A stretch of DNA of 64,000 nt from Petrolisthes cinctipes (GCA_033782935.1 JAWQEG010000412.1:1849501-1913500); one strand, 5' to 3'. Counted from the first letter of the stretch, positions 27,301 to 38,280 are shown. The notes: generated by a model from the sequence alone, not told the origin. Made by a program: numbers and translations.

Positions 27301-28390
27301 TATCCCAAATACAGGCTCAAAACACCCGAGAATTCGATATATTTGGGTCCCAGAAGCGATCTGTACATGCCTACTCAGTGTTAGAATATTTTCAAAATAC
27401 AGGCTCAAAACATGCTGAAATTAGATATTTTAGGTGCACAAAGTCGATATGTGCATTCATCTTCTGTACCCGTTTATATCCCAAATACAGGCTCAAAACA
27501 CCAGAGAATTCGATATTTTTGGGTCCCAGAAGCGATCTGTACATGCCTACTGAGTGTTAGAATATTTTCAAAATATAGGCCCAAAACATGCTAAAAATGG
27601 ATATTTTAGGTGTTTAAAGTCGATATGTGCATGCATCTTCTGTACCCGTTTATATCCCAAATTATGGCTCAAAACACCCGAAAATTCAATATTTTTGGGT
27701 CCCAGAAGCGATCTGTACATGTCTACTCAGTGCTAGAAAATTTTGAAGATACGGGTGCAAAACATGCAAAAAATCGATATTTTAGGTGCCTAATGTCGAT
27801 ATGTGCATGCATCTTCTGTACCCGTTTATATCTCAAATTCAGGCTCAAAACAACCGATAATTCGATATTTTTGGGTCACAGAAGCCATCTGTACATGCCT
27901 ACTCAGTGCTAAAATGTTTTCATAATATAGGTTCAAAACATGCTGAAAATCGATATTTTAGGTGTCCAAGTCGATATGTGCATGCATTGTTACGGATGCG
28001 CTAGAGGGCGACACACCAAGATAATTTGCTGTTACTCCAACAGACTATGACAGGGAAACAGAGTCCCTTTTGATTAACCTTACTTACGGAAAATCAATAA
28101 TACCCTCTACCAACCGAACATATCCAGATTTCTATGTAAATGGGAAAGTTAAACACACTGGTTTAAAACTTAACAATAAAATATTTAATGAAAATTAATC
28201 AACTACATGACAAGAAATTAGTATACAACAGAATACGACAGAATACCCAACAAACAATGAATAAATGAATAAATGAATATCACAAGTTATTACTACTCTA
28301 CGATGACTTACTTTAATAATAGAATAATTACTTTAAACTACGACGAGATCAATATCCCACATGAAGCTCAACCACACACACGTAATACAT

Positions 28391-28413
28391 ACGGCAATAA
28401 TAATAATAATAAC
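28391..28413. repeat. (AAT)n microsatellite in the LTR
   Basis: Short run of AAT triplets within the AT-rich part of the LTR. Confidence 0.7.
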
Positions 28414-28594
28414 AATACACTGTTATGCTTGAATGAATATAGAACAAAATAATGAAAGTGTGAATGTATGGGAAGAATAATATATATATACAAAATACCT
28501 CCAGCTAACCAAGAACCGGCTTCCTTGTCTCTCAGCTTATCACATGTGTTTCCTTTTGATTCCAACTAATGTCTACTGAAAAGGACGCTCCTTC

Positions 28595-28605
28595 CCCCTT
28601 ATATA
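28595..28605 (-). promoter_or_regulatory. TATA-like box in LTR U3
   Basis: On the minus strand the LTR contains TATATAAGGGG about 190 bases inside its start, a plausible retrotransposon promoter position. Inferred from motif and location only. Confidence 0.45.
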
Positions 28606-28845
28606 CACTGGGTTACCCACCTCCTGGGTTGGGGTAGGATATAGGAGAGGGAAGGGGGGTGGAAGGCTCGTGGCGAATTTTCCTCGAGGCGACACAAAGT
28701 CTGGGAAACGCACGCACGAACAAACATACGAGTATCGTGGGAAATATTAGGCTACACATTTGTACAAAGTAACTGCGAATACTGGGATACATAACACGCC
28801 CACACCCAAGCGAGCGGTTCACAAAAACAAAAGAAAAATCTCGGC

Positions 28846-29745
28846 CTACTTTCGAGATAAACAATCGGCAATTACATTGTCGGTCCCCCTTATAAGTCTC
28901 ACATCCAAACTGTACTGTTGCAAGAACAAAGTCCAACGAGTCAGTCGCTGGTTCTTAGTTCCCAAACTACTAAGATATTTAAGGGGATGGTGATCAGTAT
29001 ACACTTTAATGGTGGGGCCAAATGCAGGGACATAAATAGAGAAATACTGCAAGGCGAGGATCAGGGCTAGAAGTTCCTTCTCAATTACTGGATAATTCTT
29101 TTGAGCACTATTAAACTTCTTACTGTAGTAACAAACAGGATGCTCTACCCCTTGATCGTCCTCCTGCAGTAACACAGCACCAGCTCCTACATTGCTGGCA
29201 TCAGCAGCAAGAACAAAAGATTTCTCAAAATTAGGTGCCATCATAACAGGATAACTCATCAATAAGTCCTTGACATTCAAGAAACTCTGTTCACAATCAT
29301 TGCTCCACACAAACTTGTATTCCTTCCTCAACAACTCAGTGAGAGGGGCCACAACAGTTGCAAAGTTTTTCAAGAATCTCCTATAGTGTCCTATACAACC
29401 AAGGAATCTACTGAGTTCACGACGGTTACTGGGTCGGGGAAAGTCTTTAATAGCCTCCACTTTAGAATCTGGTGGGCAAACAACACCCCGTTCAACAACA
29501 TAACCCAAATACTGTACTTGGGCATGCACGAACTCACACTTTTTCAAGTTAATCACTAGTCCCGCTTCGGAGAGTCTTAACAGAAACTTCTGAAGTTCGT
29601 GAAGATGTTGTTCCCAAATATCAGAGTATATCACTACATCGTCCAAATACACCACACAACCACTTAGTCCATTCACAACTCTGTTCATCAGACGTTGGAA
29701 AGTGGCTGGGGCATTCTTCATTCCAAAAGGCATAACGTTGCATTT
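28846..29745 (-). pseudogene. RT fingers/palm C-terminal part plus RNase H
   Basis: A frame of 295 codons after a premature TAG (29746-29748). It continues the reverse transcriptase: MPFGMKNAPATFQ at its start, the catalytic YLDD at residues 29-32, then the thumb and connection (LGYVV, FLGCIGHYRRF). An RNase H domain follows with the acidic set D178 (AADAS), E220 (EKELLAL), D247 (YTDHHPL) and D290 (NVIADCLSRK). The frame ends immediately after RNase H with no chromodomain or integrase downstream, which fits the Gmr1-type order in which integrase lies upstream. The RT and RNase H catalytic residues in this part are all present. The LTR begins about 50 bp further on. Confidence 0.92.
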
Positions 29746-30475
29746 CTAGGTTCTCCCATCCGCCACAAAACAGGATACCTCCCTAGCACGCTCTGTTAAA
29801 GGGACCTGCCAGAACCCCTTCTTTAGGTCAATCTTCGTGATGTACCTGGCTGCACCCACTCGGTCAACACAATTCTCGAGACGGGGCAGCGGGTAGGCGT
29901 CGGTCTTCGTCAATGCGTTCACCTTTCTATAATCAATACAAAAACGTGCCGTTCCATCCACCTTGGGTTGTAAGGTCACAGGGGAACTCCATTCACTGGT
30001 ACATGGCGAAATAAGCTGGTGGTCCAACATGTAACGGATCTCCTGACGCAGCAGCTCAATGTGACGAGGACTGATCCGGTACGGTGGCAACTTCACAGGC
30101 ACAGCGTCACCCACATTGACATCATGCCGAACCCAATCAGTCCTCCCAGGCGCACGGGCAAATACGCCCTGATGACATGACAGCAGGGTGGTCAGCTGAA
30201 CCGCCTGGTCACGGGGAAGATGTACAAGCTTAGCCTGCAGCGTTGACTCGGCTTCACCATTCTCCAACCAACTGCAGTCTTGGAAGTCACACACGACATC
30301 CTCCTCAGGTTCAGCACAAGTATCCTGAACAGTAGTGGCAGAGACATGTTGCACAGCTGCCATAGTACCAGGTGGTCGATGGTACTGCTTCAACATGTTG
30401 ACGTGACAAAACTGATGGGACTTCCGTCGGTCAGGCGTCTTCACAACGTAGTCCACCTCACCAACTCTCCTTGGA
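29746..30475 (-). pseudogene. Integrase C-terminal tail joined to RT N-terminal half
   Basis: A frame of about 236 codons. Its first ~30 residues (YVVKTPDRRKSHQFCHVNML) are the tail of a gypsy-type integrase, normally the end of pol. The same frame then runs through a linker into RT: PYRISPRHIELLRQEI near 125-140, FCIDYRKVNALTKTDAYPLP near 172, and motif A KIDLKKGFWQ with catalytic D210. Because integrase tail and RT share one uninterrupted frame, the integrase-before-RT order is original and not a rearrangement. It ends at a premature TAG just before the MPFGMKN block. Relative to the upstream integrase frame there is a frameshift plus an apparent small deletion near 30470-30490 that removes the GPY/F region. 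Confidence 0.9.
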
Positions 30476-31100
30476 GGGGCAACAGGACCAACACCTCTTC
30501 TCCCACCTGGAACTCACGCTGCCTCGTCTTCTTGTCATACGACTGTTTCATCCTCGACTGAGCAACCTTCAAGTTCTCCCGTGCCAGCTGAAGAGTCCCA
30601 TGGATACGGGTTTTAAAATCAATAACATACTGCAGCAGACTCTTGCTGGTGTCATTGTCACTACTCCAAGCTTCCTTGACCAAGCTCAGAGGACCTCGAA
30701 CTCGATGGGCAAACACGAGCTCGTTGGGTGAGAAGCCCAGACTTTCTTGTGGAACCTCTCTAGTGGCAAACAACAGGAATGACAGACCCTTGTTCCAGTC
30801 CTTAGAATTCTCCAAGCAATACTTCCTTATCATGGACTTGAGGGTTTGGTGGTACCTTTCCAGGGCACTTTGGGTCTCAGGATGGTATGCACTCGACATC
30901 ACATGCCTAACTCCCAACTCTGCCAACACTTGCTGAAAAAAATTGGAACAGAAATTACTTCCCCTGTCAGACTGGATCTCATGAGGCAACCCGAACCTAG
31001 TGAAAAATCCCATCAAGGCATTAACAACATTCCTTGCCTTGACCGTACGAAGTGGAAATGCCTCAGGATACCTAGTGACAGGATCCATAATAGTTAACAA
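30441..31100 (-). pseudogene. Integrase catalytic core (DDE)
   Basis: A frame of 219 codons continuing, in the same frame after one TAA (31101-31103), from the protease/integrase N-terminal frame. It has the retroviral-type integrase core: MDPVTRYPEAFPL, then D45 in QSDRGSNF and E81 in HPETQSALERYHQ, spaced exactly D-35-E. The first catalytic Asp lies upstream of the stop (LIIDIVGP in the neighbouring frame). The region after residue ~200 (EVLVLLPLQGE) runs out of frame where the GPY/F module should be. All three catalytic acids are present, but the protein is broken. Confidence 0.92.
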
Positions 31101-32213
31101 TTACTGGCATCCGGTAGAAGTGGGAGGTAATGGGCCAACAATGTCAATAATGAGTCTGGAAAATTGAGGTTGAGTGACATGAATAGGAATTAATGGTGAC
31201 TTTGGAGGGGGCTGGTTTGGCTGACCCACCACTTGGCACGTATGGCAACACTTCACAAACCGGGCCACATCCGCCACCATGGCAGACCAGAAAAACTCAG
31301 CACGAAGTCTCTCAAGAGTTTTTCTTACTCCCAAATGACCTGCAAAAACATTAGAATGAGCAAGAGTCAACAATTCTTGCCTACACACTTTAGGAACTAC
31401 AATCTGATGGTAATCCCACATTCCGTCATCAACATTGACATGAGATGGTCTCCATCTTCTCCACAAAACATTATTCTTAACATAAAAACAAGTACCCTTT
31501 TCACCCTCAACACTATCTACTGCCAGGTTCTTCAACTTCTGAACCTCTTCATCATGAGCCTGCAACTCAATCAGCTTAATCACATCAACATTATCAATAG
31601 TAACACATTCATTCTCAGCCAAATCATCAACGTTTGCCATAAATGTGTCCCTTAGCACAACTTCGTTGTCTGGAGGAACATACTCTCCAGCCACAACGTC
31701 AGTAGGTGGCATGGGGGCAGAATCATCAGCAGGACTCGCCTCCTCCCGAGACATGAACCTTGTCACGGCACACGCCGGGAACACCTCAACATCTACAGTA
31801 TCAACATCATTATCAGGCACAGGTATTTTGGTTAACACAGGGACATCCACATTATCACCTTTAACCAAATCATTACCAAGGATAAGATCCACACCATCCT
31901 CGGGCAAATTATCCACAACCCCAACACGTGCCTGACCACAAAACAAATCACACTCCACAACACACTGTAATAAGGGCACGGTCATTGATCCGGTGACCCC
32001 CATAATCAACACAAAATCATCACTATCAACGTCAACATGGTCTGGTCTCACCCATAACGAAATAGATGAACCGGTGTCTCGCAGGATACGGGCTGGGTAC
32101 TTCACACCCTCCAGCTGAACTTCTCCATCAAACAGGTATGGGGCGTAACACACACCAGGCGCAACATCACTCGTCACCGCCTGCACCACACCTCCTGAAA
32201 CATGGCACTCCAA
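31101..32213 (-). pseudogene. Aspartic protease plus integrase zinc-binding domain
   Basis: A frame of 370 codons. Residues 41-120 form a retropepsin-like protease with the active-site triad DTG at 46-48 (LRDTGSSISLW) and the ILGNDLV block at 111-117. A ~150-residue acidic, low-complexity linker follows. Residues 286-326 are an HHCC integrase N-terminal zinc finger (H286, H293, C323, C326), then FSRLIIDIVGPLPP with the first catalytic Asp at 357. The frame stops at TAA just before the rest of the core. Protease directly followed by integrase, without RT between, is the Gmr1/copia-like order. The upstream join to gag is frameshifted near 32225. Confidence 0.9.
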
Positions 32214-33600
32214 GGCAACATCATTGTCACCACAAATTCCACCTCCCGGGACATTCTAGCCTGAGTAGGGGACAAATTACTAACAGAGGAGCCCTTACAA
32301 TTATTCTGGGACTCTGCAGAAACAGTAACAACAGGAGTATCATTATAAACAAACATGTTCGGCCGGACCACACCTATCTACAGTATGACCAGTTTTCCCA
32401 CAGTATACACAAACAAATGGGCGACGTTGGGTTTTAGGAGAATTATGTGTGTTGTGTGTGTGTTTAAAGGTTGTGTGATTATGTGAGACATTAGTGGAAT
32501 TTGAGGAGTTACTAAATTTCTTTGACTGCTGAGAGGTATTCGAAGTATATGAAGGAGTATCTTTGGGGACTTCCTTACCCTTGGGTTTAAACTGATTACG
32601 AATAAGATAATAATCATCTGCACAAATGGCAGCTTCTGAAACTGTTTTTACACGTTTATCAGCCAGGAATAATTGCAAATCAGTGTCAAGTTTACCCACA
32701 AAATTCTCAAGTATGACTAGCTCCTTCAACTTATCATAATCACTTCCCACACGTTCACTATTCATCCAAGCATTAAATTGTTCTGTCAACACATGACAGA
32801 ATTCAGAGTGAGTTTCATGCGGTCGCTTCCTACAATTCCGAAACCTCTGCCGATAGGCTTCAGGTCGCAACTCGTAACAACGTAGAACAGCATCTCTCAA
32901 ACACTCATAATCTTGACATTCATCAAATGAAAGTGAGTCAAATGCCCTGAGAGCTTTACCAGTGAATGCAGTTTGAGCGTACGTAGACCATTCATCCCTA
33001 GGCCACTTATTCCCAGTTGCAATTTTCTCAACCCGGGTTAAAGAATTCCGCCACTTGGTTTTCTTCAAACACAGGTACTAACTTGGCAGGGTTGACAGAA
33101 CGAGATACTACAGAGGGAGCAGAAGGCAAATGTACGCCTTTATCAACCTTGTGACGTTCCAAAGACATTTTTGCCAACTCTATTTCCTTTCGAGCCTCTT
33201 CCCTTCGAGCCTCAGCCTCTCTTTTACTTAACTGTAACAGCAACATACGGAATTCATGGTCACGCTTAGCTTGTTCATTATCCACAAAACCATGACTCTC
33301 AAGAACTGTTCGCTCATTCACGTCGTCACGAGAATTCCATCCGCTCTCGGAGACAGTTTCGGTATCAATTAATTTATCAGCAAATTCATACTCTGATATA
33401 CCAAACAAATGACTACAAATAACATTCACCAAAGGAAATACGTTATCACTTTCTCTCTCCAAACATAATTCACAAGCCACTAACAATAATTCCGACTTCT
33501 GTAACTTCTCTACTTCAGCACGAGTAGGTTTTGAAGACAAGAAATTAGTGACATCACTATGAGAAATAATGTGAAGAGGGGTTGTAACACACTCAGCCAT
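32174..33600 (-). pseudogene. gag-like polyprotein region with CCHC zinc knuckle
   Basis: I place the start at the ATG at 33600 (MAECVTTPLH); an in-frame upstream ATG lies in leader sequence. The N-terminal part has a charged coiled-coil stretch (REAEARREEARKEIELAK). A frameshift near 33035 moves the reading to another frame that carries a capsid-like domain (KWPRDEWSTYAQ, YELRPEAYRQRFRN, SEAAICADDYYLI), similar in style to the gag of other animal gypsy elements. It ends with a zinc knuckle C-x2-C-x4-H-x4-C (CVYCGKTGHTVDRC) near 32385-32425. A second frameshift near 32367 leads into a short serine-rich linker frame (to 32174) before the protease. It would package and coat element RNA if intact; here it is dead. 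Confidence 0.8.
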
Positions 33601-33685
33601 TGCGATACAAGAAATACAAAATATATGGAACAAGAAAAATTCACTGTTACAATAATTACACAATAATACCTAAAATCACCCAATA
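33601..33685 (-). other. Truncated 5' leader of the retrotransposon
   Basis: About 85 bp of AT-rich sequence between the gag start and the satellite junction. No LTR end or primer-binding site is recognisable, so the element is truncated at its 5' side. Satellite resumes with ATGCCTACTCA at 33686. Confidence 0.6.
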
Positions 33686-36586
33686 ATGCCTACTCATTTT
33701 TAGAATATTTTCAAGATACTGGCCTAAAACATGCTTAAAATCGATATTTTCGGTGCAAAAAGTCGATATATGCATGCCACTTCTGTACCAGTTTATATCT
33801 CAAATTCAGGCTCAAAACACCCGAAAATTCGATATTTTTGGGTCCCAGAAGCGATCTGTACATGCCTACTCAGTGCTAGAATGATTTCAAAATATAGGCC
33901 CAAAACATGCTAAAAATCGATATTTTAAGTGTCCAAATACAATATGTGTATGCATCTTCTGTACCCGTTTATAGCTCATATTCAGGCTCAAAATTCCAGA
34001 AAATTCGATATTTTTGGTCCCAGAAGCGATCTGTACATGCCTACTCAGTGTTAGAATGTTTCAAGATACAGGCTCAAAAAAAGCTAAACATCGATATTTT
34101 AGGTGCAAAAAGTCAATATGTGCATGCATCTTCTGTACTCGTTTATATCCCAAATTCAAGCTCAAAACGCCCGAAAATTCGATATTTTTTGAGTCCCAGA
34201 AGCGATCTGTACATGCTTACTCAGTGTCAGAATATTTTAAAAATACGGGTCCAAAACATGCTAAAAATCGATATTTTAGGTGCCCAAAGTCAATATGTGC
34301 ATCCATCTTCTGTACCCGTTTATATCTAAAATTCAGGCTCAAAACACCCGAAAATTCGATATTTTTGGATCCCAGAAGCTATCTGTACATGCCTCTTTAT
34401 TGTTAGAATATTTTCAAGATACTGGCCTAAAACATGCTTAAAATCGATATTTTCGGTGCAAAAACTCGATATGTGCATGCCACTTCTGTACCAGTTTATA
34501 TCTCAAATTCAGGCTCAAAACACCCGAAAATACGATATTTATGGGTCCCAGAAGCAATCTCTACAAGGCTACTCAGTTTTAGAATATTTTCAAAATACGG
34601 GTCCAAAACATGCTGAAAATTGATATTTTAGGTGCCCAAAGTCGATATGTGCATCCATCTTTTGTACCCATTTATATCACAAATTCAGGCTCAAAACACC
34701 CAAAAATCCGATAGTTTGGGGTCCCAGAAGCGATCTGTACATGCCTACTCAGTGCTAGAATGTTTTTAAAATATAGGCCCAAAACACCCTAAAAATCGAT
34801 ATTTTAGGTGTCCAAAGTCGATATGTGCATGCATCTTCTGTACCAGTTTATATCTCAAGTTAAGGCTCAAAACACCAGAAAATACGATATTTTTGGGTCC
34901 CAGAAGCGATCTGTAAATGACTACTCAGTGCCAGGATGATTTCAAAATATAGGCCCAAAACATGCTAAAAATCGATATTTTAGGTGTCCAAAGTCGATAT
35001 GTGTATGCATCTTCTGTACCCGTTTATATCTCATATTTAGGCTCAAAATACCCGATAATTCAATATTTTTGGGTCCCAGAAGCCTACTCAGTGTTAGAAT
35101 ATTTTCAAAATACAGGCTCAAAACATGCTGAAAATAGATATTTTAGGTGCCCAAAGTCGATATGTGCATTCATCTTCTGTACCCGTTTATATCTCAAATT
35201 CAGGCTCAAAACACCCTATAATTCGATATTTTTGCGTCCCAGAAGCGATCTGTACATGCCTACTCATTGTTAGAATGTTTTCAATCATACAGCCTCACAA
35301 CATGCGGAAAATCGATATTTTAGGTGCAAAAAGTCGATATGTGCATACATCTTCTGTACTCGTTTATATCTCAAATTCAGGCTCAAAACACCCGATAATT
35401 CGATATTTTTGCGTCCCAGAAACGATCTGTACATGCCTACTCAGTGCTATAATGTTTTCGAAGTATAGGTCCAAAACATGCTACAAATCGATATTTTAGG
35501 TGTCCAAAGTCGATATGTGCATGCATCTTCTGTACCCGTTTATATCTCAAATTCAGGCTCAAAACACCCGGGAATTCGATATTTTTGGATCCCAGAAGCA
35601 ATCTGTACATGCCTACTCAGTGTTAGAATATTTTCAAAATACAGGCTCAAAACATGCGGAAAATCGATATTTTAGGTGCCCAAAGTCGATATGTGCATGC
35701 ATCTTCAGTACCTGTTTATATCTCAAATTCAGGCTTAAAACACCCGAGAATTCGATATTTTTGGGTTCCAGAAGCGATTTGTACATGCCTACTTAGTGTT
35801 AGAATATTTAAAAACAAACACGCCTAAAACATGCTGAAAATCGTTATTTTAGGTGCACAAAGTCGATATGTGCATGCATCTTCTGTACCCGTTTATATCT
35901 CAAATTCAGGCTCAAAACACCCGATAATTCGATTTTTTTGGGGTTCCAGAAGCAATCTGTGTATGCCTACTCAGTGCTAGATAGTTTTCAAAATATAGGC
36001 CCAAAACAAGCTGAAAATCGATATTTTAGGTGTCCAAAGTCGATGTGTGCATGCATCTTCTGTACCCGTTTATATCTCAAATTCAGGCTCAAAATACCCG
36101 AGAATTCGATATTTTTGGGTTCCAGAAGCGATCTGTACATGCCTACTCAGTGTTAGAATATTTTCAAAATACAGGCTTAAAACATACTAAAAATTGATAT
36201 TTTAGGTGCCCAAAGTCGATATGTGCATGCATCTTCTGAACCTGTTTATATATCAAATTGAGGCTCAAAACACCCGAGAATTCGCGAGAATTCGATATTT
36301 TTGGGTCCCAGAAGCGTTCTGTACATTGTCCTTCTCAGTGTTAGAATATTTTCAAATTACACGCTCAAAACATGCTGAAAATAGATATTTTAAGTGCAAA
36401 GTGTCAATATGAGCATGCATCTTCTGTACTCGTTTATATCCCAAATTCAGGCTCAAAACACCCGAAAATTTGATATTTTTAGGTCCCAGACGCAATCTGT
36501 GCATGCTTACTCAGTATCAGAATATTTTCAAAATACGGGTCCAAAACATGCTAAAAATCGATATTTTAGGTATCCAAAGTCGATAT
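33686..36586 (+). repeat. 176-bp satellite array, block 2
   Basis: About 16 monomers in the same orientation as block 1. The left end starts at ATGCCTACTCA, and the right end stops at AAGTCGATAT (36586) where the 16 kb insertion begins. The last monomers, including the CGAGAATTCGCGAGAATTCG duplication near 36280 and the GTATCCAAAG variant near 36570, belong to the 716 bp HOR family that reappears at 54635-56782. Confidence 0.95.
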
Positions 36587-36597
36587 CTAGCCCTAAC

Positions 36598-36619
36598 TGT
36601 TACAACTCGTCAAGCGCCA
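36598..36619 (+). repeat. Left 22-bp inverted repeat of the 16-kb insertion
   Basis: Starts TGTTACAACTCGTC and continues, after one mismatch with its partner, AGCGCCA. Eleven bases (CTAGCCCTAAC) separate it from the satellite border. Confidence 0.75.
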
Positions 36620-36997
36620 ACTACCCTAAAATTGAGTTATTAATAGGAATTATTTCTACAATTCCTCTTCTATCTAATAAACAAATGGATATCATCTTAG
36701 CTTGCATATAGACATCTCTAGAATGTCTGAAATACAACCGAGTGTCGGCGAGTGGCAAATGCAGGCAGTCGACAAGTCAGTCAGCTGAAGTAAAGATGTT
36801 GCCACTGCTCGCTAATTAATATTATTTACTTCGTGCTCTACGTGATTATTTTATTAGCCGTTGGTAACACTTGCTATGTAGCATAAAAACATTAATGTAC
36901 CTTTTTATTGCAAAAACAAACTTGTAAATCCATTTAGTTATCACAAATCGTGGAAAAAAGATAATTAAAAAGAGAGGAAACGATGGGGATGCCCGTC
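36620..36997. other. AT-rich unique sequence of the host insertion
   Basis: About 380 bp between the left inverted repeat and the first 9 bp GGCCCGGTC copy. No open frame, RNA gene or repeat is recognised. It probably belongs to the original inserted element. Confidence 0.5.
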
Positions 36998-37078
36998 GGC
37001 CCGGTCGCATATTCCGAAACTGTTGTTAATTGCGGCACCATCTAAAATATCAGCCAATCAGGCGCCTTTCTCTCGTCA

Positions 37079-37126
37079 TGACGTCACCTCCGATTAACCA
37101 ATCACACTCCGAAAGGTATGACGTCA
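37079..37126. promoter_or_regulatory. Paired CRE palindromes in the TIR (copy A)
   Basis: Two perfect TGACGTCA sites (37079-37086 and 37119-37126) flank a CCAATCA box, with another CCAATCA upstream. A third CRE lies at 37379-37386. TGACGTCA is the classical ATF/CREB site and CCAAT an NF-Y site; binding here is inferred. Confidence 0.5.
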
Positions 37127-37964
37127 TAGCTTGCTTTTATTATTATAAGACATTGCACTTTTTCACGGTAAAAGTGGTCATTTATTTCTTTATACCTCAT
37201 TAATTTCAGTAAATATTTACTTGGTTCTTTGAATACAAACGGAATAATGGTAGAGGATTAACATTATAGTAAAAAATGTGTCAGTCCAATAAAAAATGAA
37301 CTAAAAATTAAGTTGAAGTGAAAAAAGTGACTATCTGAAATATCAGCCTCTCACGACTCACGAGCTTCTCTTGTGTCATGACGTCATATTCCGATTAACT
37401 AATGACTCGCGCTTATCCTCGACGTGAAAAAATAAATAATATAAAAACATTGCACTCCTTTATGACAGCTGTCACTTTTTTCCATTATACAGTCACGAGC
37501 ACTAAGGTATACAGCTTTGGTTGAAGCTTTGAACAGTCCAATTCACCAACGAAGTACTGTAATTCCAATGGAGATCTATTTTTGCATTTATTTACGGTCT
37601 ATAGTTATTCCAAGCACACCTAATTAGTTATTAGTGCTCGTTACTGTACCTCATTTATTTCGTGAAATAATGGTGGGATGATTTTGATTGTAGATAAGAC
37701 TGAAAATAAATGATGGTAACTAAAGTCTGTCTTGTGTTCTCTCTCCCTTTGATTATACCCAACATCATGGAGCATCGAGGCCCTTTATCTTTGTGGGGTT
37801 ATTCAATCTCCTGGCAGTTTGCACTGAAATATTGCTTAACAGCTTTCCATTTATATTCTTGTATATTGTAAAGGGTCAATCTGGCTATTATTCTAATTGG
37901 TACTACAATTTAGTTGTAGGTTACAAAGTGATATGCACACCAACTTTATTGATATAATACACCT

Positions 37965-38022
37965 GTATAGTAGTACAGTAGTATAGTATAGTATAGTAGT
38001 ATATAGTAGTATAAATAAACTG
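37965..38022. repeat. (TAGTA)n-type microsatellite, mirrored at 38725-38780
   Basis: Degenerate TAGTA/TAGTATAG tract in copy A; the reverse complement occurs in copy B, confirming their inverted relationship. Confidence 0.6.
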
Positions 38023-38107
38023 GTCTTGAGTTGCCAACTGCAAATATCTTAAGGCGCTAAACTTACTCCCAAAAAGCGCTATTTTTGATAAATGTTTCGG
38101 AATATGC

Positions 38108-38116
38108 GGCCCGGTC
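38108..38116. repeat. Shared 9-bp direct repeat GGCCCGGTC (3 copies)
   Basis: Present at 36998-37006, 38108-38116 and 43427-43435, exactly at the outer edges of A and B and between them. Consistent with a target-site duplication shared by two tandem insertions. Confidence 0.8.
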
Positions 38117-38280
38117 GCATATTCCGAAACTGTTGTTAATTTCGGCACTATCTAAATTATCAGCCAATCAAGCGCCTTTCTCTCGTCATGACGTCACCTC
38201 CGATTGACCAATCACACTCTTCCAAAGGTATGACGTCATAGCGTTGTTCACTCCAACGTATGCGATTACACCAATTATTA

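Larger units (their letters stand above)
1..27987 (+). repeat. 176-bp satellite array, block 1
   Basis: About 159 tandem monomers of a 176 bp AT-rich satellite in one orientation. Recurring landmarks in each monomer are AAAATCGATATTTTAGGTG, GCATGCATCTTCTGTACCCG, CAGGCTCAAAACACCCGAAAA, GGGTCCCAGAAGCGATCTG and TACATGCCTACTCAGTG. Monomer length was read from identical landmarks (for example 1869 to 2045 and 20191 to 20367, both 176). The array is open at the left window edge and ends at 27987 against the LTR of a retrotransposon. Divergence between neighbouring monomers is clearly higher than between copies of the same higher-order repeat. No gene is embedded. Because 176 is not a multiple of 3, the open frames of 60-142 codons seen here rotate frame at each monomer and are not credible proteins. 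Confidence 0.97.
27988..28796 (-). repeat. 3' LTR of the Gmr1-like element (809 bp)
   Basis: Bounded on the plus strand by TGTTACGG at 27988 and ATAACA ending at 28796. On the element's strand it starts TGTTATG and ends CGTAACA, the expected TG...CA with short inverted ends. The left border is sharp because satellite sequence (GTGCATGCAT) stops at 27987. The right border is inferred from the inverted ends and a purine-leaning stretch just inside the element. No second LTR exists in the window, so LTR divergence cannot be used for dating. Confidence 0.75.
27988..33685 (-). mobile_element. Decayed Gmr1-like Ty3/gypsy LTR retrotransposon
   Basis: A 5.7 kb element inserted in the satellite, read on the minus strand. 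Order from its 5' side is gag (33600), CCHC knuckle, aspartic protease, integrase, reverse transcriptase, RNase H, then LTR (28796-27988). The RT and RNase H look like Ty3/gypsy (YLDD, MPFGMKNAPATFQ), but the integrase lies before the RT. That order is the hallmark of the Gmr1 group of Ty3/gypsy elements. Only the 3' LTR is present; just ~85 bp of leader precede gag before satellite resumes at 33686. At least five frameshifts and two in-frame stops break the coding region, so the copy is inactive. Confidence 0.88.
37007..38107 (+). mobile_element. Transposon copy A (deletion derivative, long-TIR family)
   Basis: 1101 bp starting GCATATTCCGAAAC and ending GTTTCGGAATATGC, flanked on both sides by the 9 bp GGCCCGGTC. 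Its sequence is the reverse complement of the right side of copy B with transposon C removed: 37007-37735 matches 43426-42702, and about 37735-38093 matches 39012-38640. It then jumps straight to the terminal ~14 bases, lacking ~520 bp including most of the second TIR. It contains no open frame. A 9 bp target duplication with long TIRs suggests a Mutator-like non-autonomous element, by inference only. Confidence 0.75.

Noticed and set aside
1..27987. Dozens of open frames of 60-142 codons on both strands
   Set aside because: They follow the 176 bp period, change frame at every monomer, have the same peptides in different frames, and show no codon constraint. They are satellite sequence.
31233..31655. 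Plus-strand frames opposite the retrotransposon
   Set aside because: Shadow frames antisense to protease/integrase coding sequence.
27988..33685. Ty1/copia assignment from domain order
   Set aside because: RT, RNase H and integrase sequence motifs are Ty3/gypsy in type (YLDD with FGMKNAPATFQ, YTDHHPL); order alone is not decisive.
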